Origin: Polycyclovorans sp.
GTDB lineage: Bacteria; Pseudomonadota; Gammaproteobacteria; Nevskiales; Nevskiaceae
DNA length: 64,000 nucleotides
NCBI GenBank assembly: GCA_002706265.1
Contig: PAKU01000033.1
Coordinates: 1-64,000, forward strand
Direction of reading: 5' to 3'
Positions 58,970-64,000 of this stretch are shown here, piece after piece (positions within the stretch are counted from its first letter, which is position 1; each line of letters starts with the position of its first letter). Below the pieces are notes generated by a model that saw only the letters and a program-made list of their open reading frames with translations, was not told where the DNA came from and made no database searches. The translations under genes were made by a program, and so were the position numbers.

Positions 58970-60248
58970 CGGTGACCGGCCCTCCGCGCAGCCGCCCCTC
59001 GCTCATCTCGGCAACGCCATCGCGGTGCACCGGAACGGGGTTGCCGGTCCATTCCAGGCGGCGATCAAGGCGGGCCAGATCGGCCACCGGGCCGTCCATG
59101 GTGGCGGACTCCTGATCGCCCAGAATCGACAGCAGCGACAGTCGATAGCTCGACAGTTCGTAGTCGCGCAGCGGCAGGGCCGCGGCCAGAGGCCAGCCGT
59201 CGGGGGCCACGCGCAGGGCATCGCGCCACTGGTCCAGCGCCGCATAGTCGGGCGGTTCGAGTTCCACCGCCTCGCTCACCGCAGCCTCGCAGGCATCCGG
59301 CAGCGGCGCGCTGAGGCGCTCGGGCCGCACCTTGTCGATCAGTTCGAACTCGGCAATATCGAGCGCAATATCGCCCAGCGCAAAGGCCATCGACGGCCCG
59401 GGTGCAACCGCGCCGTCGAGCAGCGCCGTGAGCTGTGCCGGACTGCACTGCCGCAGCCAGGCGCCGATGTCGGTGGTGGACAGGCCGGTGGCGCCCAGGT
59501 GCACTTTTTGGCTTTCCAGTTTCGACAGCGCGTTCTGAAAGCGCCCGCTCATGCGCAGCAATTCGCTCTGCACCTGGCCGATCCGTTGCGCGACGCGGTG
59601 GGCCGGGCCATCCATGTCCGATTGCTCGGTGATGGCGCGCAGCACCTCACTGCCCTTGTCCACCCAGCCCCAGACCTTGTCGAGTTCTTGGGCGGCGTCG
59701 CGAATGCGTGACTCCGAGCCCGAGACGATGGCGCGATCAAACTTGTCCTTCAGCTCGGTGAGGCGGGCCAGCAGGTGCTGCAGATCGTCGGTGGTGACGC
59801 CGCCGATCGCCCCGCCGGCGGCAAGCTGGCCGGCCAGATAGCCCAGCTCGCTGCCGTCGTCACCAAACTTGAGCAGCGAAGAGACCGCAGCAATCAGCAT
59901 GCGTCCCAGCGGGCTGATGCTGTAGCGCGAGGTTTCAGAGTCCCAGGCCAGAATGCCGTTGACCCGCAGACGGGCGATCAGGTTGTCGAGCTTGGCGGCG
60001 TCAAGGTAGGGAAACTGCTGATCCAGTTCGGCGCGCGAAAACCACGGCGCACCCGGCCGGCTGCCGAGTTCGCGCAGCACCAGCAGGCGAATCATGACCG
60101 CGGCTTCGGCGCCGCTGAAGACCGTCATCAGTGCCTGAAGGGACGGCCGCGCACGCGAAAGCGGCCGCAGCGCGGTGACATCGGCGGCCTCCACCCCGGC
60201 GATGAACCAGTCGTCCAGGCGGTCGGGGTCGGGGGTCTCGCTGCGCAT
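58959..60248 (-). CDS. jetA: Wadjet JetA-like kleisin (MukF/MksF-like)
   Basis: The 429-residue protein is mostly helical. The N-terminal winged-helix part (about 40-125: AAVMIRLLVLRELGSRPGAPWFSRAELDQQFPYLDAAKLDNLIARLRVNGILAWDSETSRYSISPLGRM) is followed by a helical middle and a C-terminal part, as in MukF/JetA kleisins that bridge the two SMC heads. Assignment rests on its place as the first gene before jetB and jetC, its size and this layout. A -10 box ends 6 nt before the ATG and no SD is visible, so the mRNA may be leaderless. Confidence 0.78.
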   Translation of the reverse strand: MRSETPDPDRLDDWFIAGVEAADVTALRPLSRARPSLQALMTVFSGAEAAVMIRLLVLRELGSRPGAPWFSRAELDQQFPYLDAAKLDNLIARLRVNGILAWDSETSRYSISPLGRMLIAAVSSLLKFGDDGSELGYLAGQLAAGGAIGGVTTDDLQHLLARLTELKDKFDRAIVSGSESRIRDAAQELDKVWGWVDKGSEVLRAITEQSDMDGPAHRVAQRIGQVQSELLRMSGRFQNALSKLESQKVHLGATGLSTTDIGAWLRQCSPAQLTALLDGAVAPGPSMAFALGDIALDIAEFELIDKVRPERLSAPLPDACEAAVSEAVELEPPDYAALDQWRDALRVAPDGWPLAAALPLRDYELSSYRLSLLSILGDQESATMDGPVADLARLDRRLEWTGNPVPVHRDGVAEMSEGRLRGGPVTDGS

Positions 60249-60254
60249 CGGCTG

Positions 60255-60260
60255 ATTCTA
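60255..60260 (-). promoter_or_regulatory. -10 box at the jetA start (possible leaderless promoter)
   Basis: TAGAAT on the - strand is separated by 6 nt from the jetA ATG at 60248, so transcription would begin at or next to the start codon. No good -35 is seen at 16-18 bp. A GGGCTG/CAGCCC dyad lies further upstream at 60326-60343. Confidence 0.4.
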
Positions 60261-60425
60261 GCCGGCATTGCTCAGGGCAAGGGGCGCGCGGTTTTGAACG
60301 CCCCAAGTGTTGCCACCGCCGCTGCGGGCTGGCGCTGCAGCCCATGTCGATGACAGCATTTGCTGGCAAGGTTTGCCGCCCGTCCGACCCGGTGGTCAGG
60401 CGATCCGTCGTGAGTGGAGTGAATG

Positions 60426-61916
60426 ATGAAGACGCGCAATCAACCGCTGGATGTACTGATCATTGGCGCCGGCATTTCCGGCATTGGCGCCGCCTGCCAC
60501 CTCACCCGGCAATGCCCGGGCAAGCGCTTCGCGATTCTCGAGCGACGGCAGGAGATTGGCGGCACCTGGTCGCTGTTCAACTATCCGGGCATCCGCTCGG
60601 ACTCTGACATGTACAGCTTCGGCTTCCAGTTTCGTCCGTGGACCGAGCCGAAAATTCTTGCCGACGGGCCGTCGATCCGTGCGTACGTGAACGCCACGGC
60701 CGCCGAATATGACGTGCCCCGGCACATCCGCTTTGGCCGCAAGGTGCTGCGCGCGTCGTGGTCTTCCGAAGAGGCCCTGTGGACGGTGGACGCCGCTACC
60801 GACGACGGCGAAGCCGAAACCTACACCGCACGGTTTCTGATCGGTTGCACCGGCTACTACAACTACGACCAGGGCTACCGCCCCGAATTTCCGGGCGAGA
60901 AGGACTTCAAGGGCCAGATCGTCCACCCGCAGTTCTGGCCGAAAGACCTCGATTATTCGGGCAAGCGCGTGGTCATCATCGGCAGCGGCGCCACCGCCAT
61001 CACGCTGGTGCCGTCGATGGCGCCCGATGCCGAACACGTGACCATGTTGCAGCGCTCGCCCACCTACATCCTGTCGGTGCCGAGCATCGACAAGCTGGCC
61101 GCCGGCCTGCAGAAATGGCTGCCGTCAAAGCTCGCCTACAAGCTCAACCGCAGCCGCAACATTCTGCTGGCGCGGGGGCTCTTCGAGTTTTCGCGGCGCC
61201 GGCCCGATGCGATGAGACGCTTCCTGCTCGGCCGGGTGAAAAAGCAGATCGGCGCGCACGCCGACATGCGCCACTTCACCCCCCGTTACAACCCCTGGGA
61301 CGAGCGCCTGTGCGTGGTGCCCAGTGGCGATCTGTTCAAGGCCATTCGCGCCGGCAAGGCCAGTGTCGAAACCGACCACATCGACACCTTTACCCCCGAC
61401 GGCATTCGCCTCAAATCGGGCCAGGAACTCAAGGCCGACATCATCGTCACCGCCACCGGCCTGCAGGTGCAGATGCTGGGCGGCAGCGAAATGGTGGTCG
61501 ATGGCAAGCCCATCCAGCCGCGTGAGCACATGCTCTACAAGGGCGTGCTGATGCAGGACGTGCCCAACGCCGCGATGATCGTCGGCTACACCAACATCTC
61601 GTGGACGCTGAAGGTGGACATTGCCTGCGAATACCTCTGCCGCCTGATCAAGCACATGGATGCCAAGGGCTACCGCACGGCAGTGCCGCGCGATGATGAA
61701 GGCTGCATGGACGAGAACAACACCATTCTCGGGGCACTGTCATCGGGCTACGTGAAGCGTGCCGCCGCAACCCTGCCGCGCCAGGGCACGCAGAGCCCGT
61801 GGCAGATGTCGCAGAACTACCTGCGGGACGTGCCCGAACTGCGCTACGGCAAGATCGAAGACGGCAAGCTGCGCTTTGACGACATGGCCAAGGCCGCCAT
61901 CAGGAACGCGGCCTGA
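60426..61916 (+). CDS. Flavin monooxygenase, Baeyer-Villiger type
   Basis: The 496-residue protein has two Rossmann motifs, VLIIGAGISGIGAACHL (FAD, near residue 12) and VVIIGSGATAITL (NADPH, near 185), and the Baeyer-Villiger fingerprint FKGQIVHPQFWP between them. Such enzymes insert oxygen next to a ketone to give an ester or lactone. ATG 60426 is 6 nt from GGAG; ATG 60423 is also possible. It is divergent from jetA. The substrate is unknown; hydrolases that could open the product are encoded nearby. Confidence 0.92.
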   Translation: MKTRNQPLDVLIIGAGISGIGAACHLTRQCPGKRFAILERRQEIGGTWSLFNYPGIRSDSDMYSFGFQFRPWTEPKILADGPSIRAYVNATAAEYDVPRHIRFGRKVLRASWSSEEALWTVDAATDDGEAETYTARFLIGCTGYYNYDQGYRPEFPGEKDFKGQIVHPQFWPKDLDYSGKRVVIIGSGATAITLVPSMAPDAEHVTMLQRSPTYILSVPSIDKLAAGLQKWLPSKLAYKLNRSRNILLARGLFEFSRRRPDAMRRFLLGRVKKQIGAHADMRHFTPRYNPWDERLCVVPSGDLFKAIRAGKASVETDHIDTFTPDGIRLKSGQELKADIIVTATGLQVQMLGGSEMVVDGKPIQPREHMLYKGVLMQDVPNAAMIVGYTNISWTLKVDIACEYLCRLIKHMDAKGYRTAVPRDDEGCMDENNTILGALSSGYVKRAAATLPRQGTQSPWQMSQNYLRDVPELRYGKIEDGKLRFDDMAKAAIRNAA

Positions 61917-61935
61917 TCGCGGCGGTGGCCGATCG

Positions 61936-62472
61936 CTATCGGTCTTCGAGAATGACCGCGATCAGCCGCCACGCCAGCCCCTGCCGGCCGAGCACCATGC
62001 GGGTGATCTGGCCGTGGTCATCCGAGGTCACCTCGAAGCGGTCCCAGGCGGTGTAGCCAAACCGCAGCTCGGGTTCGGGGTCGGGTTCGGGTCGGGGCTG
62101 CGGACGCCCGGGGTCGCCCGGCTCGGCCGGCGGGCTTGGTGCTGCGGGTTGGGCCGGGTCCTGCGCCATCAGCCTGCCCAGGCTTTCCGGCGTGACGGCG
62201 GCATCGATCATGCGGTCACTGAGCACGCTGCCGAGCAGACCCCCAAGCTCCGACAGCGGGCCCTCGCCGACCTTCTTCGCAACCTGACGCTGCGCAAACT
62301 CGGTGCCCTGACGCTTGAGACTGGCGCGCACGGCAGGAAAGTCGATGTAGGTGGCCAGCGCCTCGTGGTCGCGCCGGTCGGCCGCGGCGCGCATCTGGTA
62401 AGCGGTGTAGTAAGGCTGGGCAAACAGCGCACCGCCCACCAGCGCCATGAGCAGCGCGAAGAGGATTTTCAT
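61936..62472 (-). CDS. DUF2939 family protein
   Basis: A 178-residue protein with a signal peptide or anchor (MKILFALLMALVGGALFAQPYYTAYQMRAAADRRDHEAL, the DUF2939 start) and conserved YIDFPAVRASLKRQ. A proline- and glutamate-rich linker (about 105-135, with PRPEPDPEPE) separates this from the C-terminal part (YTAWDRFEVTSDDHGQITRMVLGRQGLAWRLIAV). The function is not known. Its ATG overlaps the stop of the upstream hydrolase gene (ATGA), so the two are expressed together. Confidence 0.85.
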   Translation of the reverse strand: MKILFALLMALVGGALFAQPYYTAYQMRAAADRRDHEALATYIDFPAVRASLKRQGTEFAQRQVAKKVGEGPLSELGGLLGSVLSDRMIDAAVTPESLGRLMAQDPAQPAAPSPPAEPGDPGRPQPRPEPDPEPELRFGYTAWDRFEVTSDDHGQITRMVLGRQGLAWRLIAVILEDR

Positions 62473-63413
62473 GGTGATTCAACCGTGGGCGGAAAAGATC
62501 TGACAATGGCGTGCGTGACCGCACCGGGGTGCGCATGATGCGGCGCGTGGCCGGCGCCGGGAATCATCACCACCTGCGCATGCTGCACCACGGGCAGCAC
62601 GCGGCGACCATGATTCCAGAAGGGCACCAGCGTATCGGCCTCGCCGTGAATGATCAGCAGCGGTTGGGTGATTTCGTCGTAGCGTGGACTGAGGTTCTGC
62701 ATGTACTCATTGAGCCGCGTCGTGTCTTCCACGTTGTACAGAAACGACCGGGGCCGCAGCGCGAGCCGGCCGCCAATGTTGTCGACATAAGCGGGCGGCA
62801 CCGGGTCGGGTGCAAGCACGCCCACCACCGCGTCGTGAATGTGGTCACGGCCCACCGGGTAGACCATGGTCCAGGCGAACAGCGGGCCAATCACCGGCAG
62901 CTTGCCAATGTCGTAGGTCCAGCCCACCGAGCCTGCCCAGTGACCGGCCACGCCGGCCAGCGACACGCCACCGCGGATGCGGTCGGGGTATTCCACCAGC
63001 GCGGCCATGACCAGGGCGCCCGACCACGAGTGACCCAGCACGATGGGCTGCTCGGCACCCAATTGCGTGCTGGCCCGCAAGATCAGGTCCATCACGCTGG
63101 CGGGGTCGGCCCAGTCGCCCGGCAGCCTCTGGCTGTAGCCATACCCGGGGCGGTCGAAGGCCAGCACCCGGTAGTCGCGCGCCAGCGCGTCCACAATGCT
63201 GGTGGCAAAGTCACGCAGATTCGAGCTGGCGCCGTGCAGCAGAATGATGGGCTGGCCGCGACCGCGCTCGATGTAATGCAGGCGCACGCCGTCGATATCG
63301 ATGAACTGGCCGATGGGCGGCACCTCGCGCTCGATGCGGTGCTGGCCCCACAGGCTGAACAGCGCCAGGCCCGCCAGCAGGCCGATGATTCCCAGTGCTC
63401 CGTAGCCCAGCAT
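62469..63413 (-). CDS. Membrane-anchored alpha/beta hydrolase
   Basis: The 314-residue protein starts with a hydrophobic anchor (about 3-24, GYGALGIIGLLAGLALFSLWG) and then has an alpha/beta hydrolase: LLHGASSNLRDF, DRPGYGYS, the nucleophile elbow GHSWSGALV, HGEADTLVPF (acid) and GAGHAPHHAHP (His). It should face the periplasm. It leads a two-gene operon with the DUF2939 gene. The substrate is unknown; an ester or lactone is likely from the fold. Confidence 0.88.
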   Translation of the reverse strand: MLGYGALGIIGLLAGLALFSLWGQHRIEREVPPIGQFIDIDGVRLHYIERGRGQPIILLHGASSNLRDFATSIVDALARDYRVLAFDRPGYGYSQRLPGDWADPASVMDLILRASTQLGAEQPIVLGHSWSGALVMAALVEYPDRIRGGVSLAGVAGHWAGSVGWTYDIGKLPVIGPLFAWTMVYPVGRDHIHDAVVGVLAPDPVPPAYVDNIGGRLALRPRSFLYNVEDTTRLNEYMQNLSPRYDEITQPLLIIHGEADTLVPFWNHGRRVLPVVQHAQVVMIPGAGHAPHHAHPGAVTHAIVRSFPPTVESP

Positions 63414-63488
63414 TGCCTATGCTCCCCCTCATTGATGCGGCGGCACGTTTTGTCCGCCGCCGTCCACCCGATTGGTCAGATCCCATCC

Positions 63489-64000
63489 ATGCCCACCGAC
63501 ATTGCACCGATCACGCTCAAGGCCCGCATTTTGGGCGTGTGCCTGGCGCTGCTTGCGCGCTTCATTTACGTCAGCAGCCGCAAACGGTTTCACAACAAGG
63601 CGCTGCTCGACGCGCATTTTGCCAGTGGCCAGCGTTTCATCATGGTGGCCTGGCACAACCGCAACATCGTGGGGCCCATGGGCTATGTGGCCCATGCGCC
63701 CGAAGGGCGCGTGTTCCGGCCGCTGGCCAGCGCCTCGCGCGACGGCACGCTGGCCGCCGAGACCATGCGCAATCTGGGCGTGGTCTGCATTCGCGGCTCG
63801 TCCAGCCGCGGGGGGACGCAGGCCCTGCGCGAAATGCTGCGCGCCGCCAAGGCGGGTGCTGATCTGGGCATCACGCCAGACGGTCCGCGCGGGCCGGTGT
63901 ACCAAGTGCAGGCCGGCGTGGTCGCGGCGGCCCGCCTCACCGGCTTGCCGATTCTTGCCATGAGCTACCACGCCAGGCGCCACAGGCGGCTCGGCTCGTG
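63489..64000 (+). CDS. Lysophospholipid acyltransferase, DUF374 family (partial)
   Basis: The open frame from ATG 63489 runs off the window after 170 codons. It begins MPTDIAPITLKARILGVCL, has a membrane-associated N terminus, then MVAWHNRNIVGP, LASASRDGTLAAETMRNLGVVCIRGSSSRGGTQALREMLRAAKAGADLGITPDGPRGPVYQVQAGVV: the DUF374 pattern with SRDG, RGSSSRGG and TPDGPRGP. These proteins transfer acyl groups to lysophospholipids or lipid A. The divergent hydrolase gene shares a 75-bp spacer. Confidence 0.88.
   Translation, partial: MPTDIAPITLKARILGVCLALLARFIYVSSRKRFHNKALLDAHFASGQRFIMVAWHNRNIVGPMGYVAHAPEGRVFRPLASASRDGTLAAETMRNLGVVCIRGSSSRGGTQALREMLRAAKAGADLGITPDGPRGPVYQVQAGVVAAARLTGLPILAMSYHARRHRRLGS

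Noticed and set aside
63395-63862. 155-codon + strand frame across the hydrolase/acyltransferase spacer
   Set aside because: The DUF374 acyltransferase motifs are in the frame from 63489; this one is a shadow.

Overview
The window is a 64 kb piece of a GC-rich (roughly two thirds G+C by eye) gammaproteobacterial chromosome. The ribosomal operon order, the rpsU-yqeY-dnaG-rpoD block with divergent tsaD, the long zinc-free S14 and the six-gene DUF3450/TtpC/ExbB/ExbD/TonB/TPR cluster all point to Gammaproteobacteria. Placement near Nevskiales or Xanthomonadales is only an impression. No rRNA, tRNA, CRISPR array or complete mobile element was seen.

Region 1 (1-13790): the end of tuf, then the whole S10, spc and alpha ribosomal clusters on the + strand (rpsJ to rplQ) with secY and rpoA. 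Hairpin terminators follow tuf, rpmJ and rplQ. Region 2 (13859-20586): a six-gene TonB energising operon, then a TetR regulator divergent from a PF10118 hydrolase, with overlapping inverted repeats between them. Region 3 (20681-28810): an oligopeptide ABC transporter (A-B-C-D, no oppF) that stops next to a MerR-CopA copper operon on the - strand and a 780 bp decayed stretch holding an IS66-type OrfA remnant; this looks like an insertion.

Region 4 (28810-39923): typA and a SIMPL protein on -, sufT-apaG on +, an enoyl-CoA hydratase on -, a tight + strand set of two alpha/beta hydrolases around a beta-lactamase-fold hydrolase, Ppx/GppA on -, two small cytochromes c and a small outer-membrane barrel. 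Region 5 (39943-46108): the macromolecular synthesis operon rpsU-yqeY-dnaG-rpoD on -, with tsaD-folB divergent. DnaG has lost all four zinc ligands of its N-terminal domain. Region 6 (46077-54151): gmhB, glyS and glyQ on -, but glyQ and glyS are separated by 4.5 kb carrying katG (+), fabH (-) and a VIT-family transporter (-).

Region 7 (54225-60248): a four-gene SMC-type system on - (kleisin-like, KITE/MukE-like, SMC-like ATPase, Toprim protein) matching Wadjet/JetABCD (also called MksFEBG) plasmid defence. It is the most interesting accessory system here and sits directly upstream of glyQ. Region 8 (60426-64000): a Baeyer-Villiger-type monooxygenase on +, a membrane-anchored alpha/beta hydrolase with a DUF2939 gene on -, and the start of a DUF374 acyltransferase running off the window.

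Most genes abut or overlap by 4 nt (ATGA/GTGA), so several calls here use internal starts chosen from those overlaps and from Shine-Dalgarno (SD) positions.
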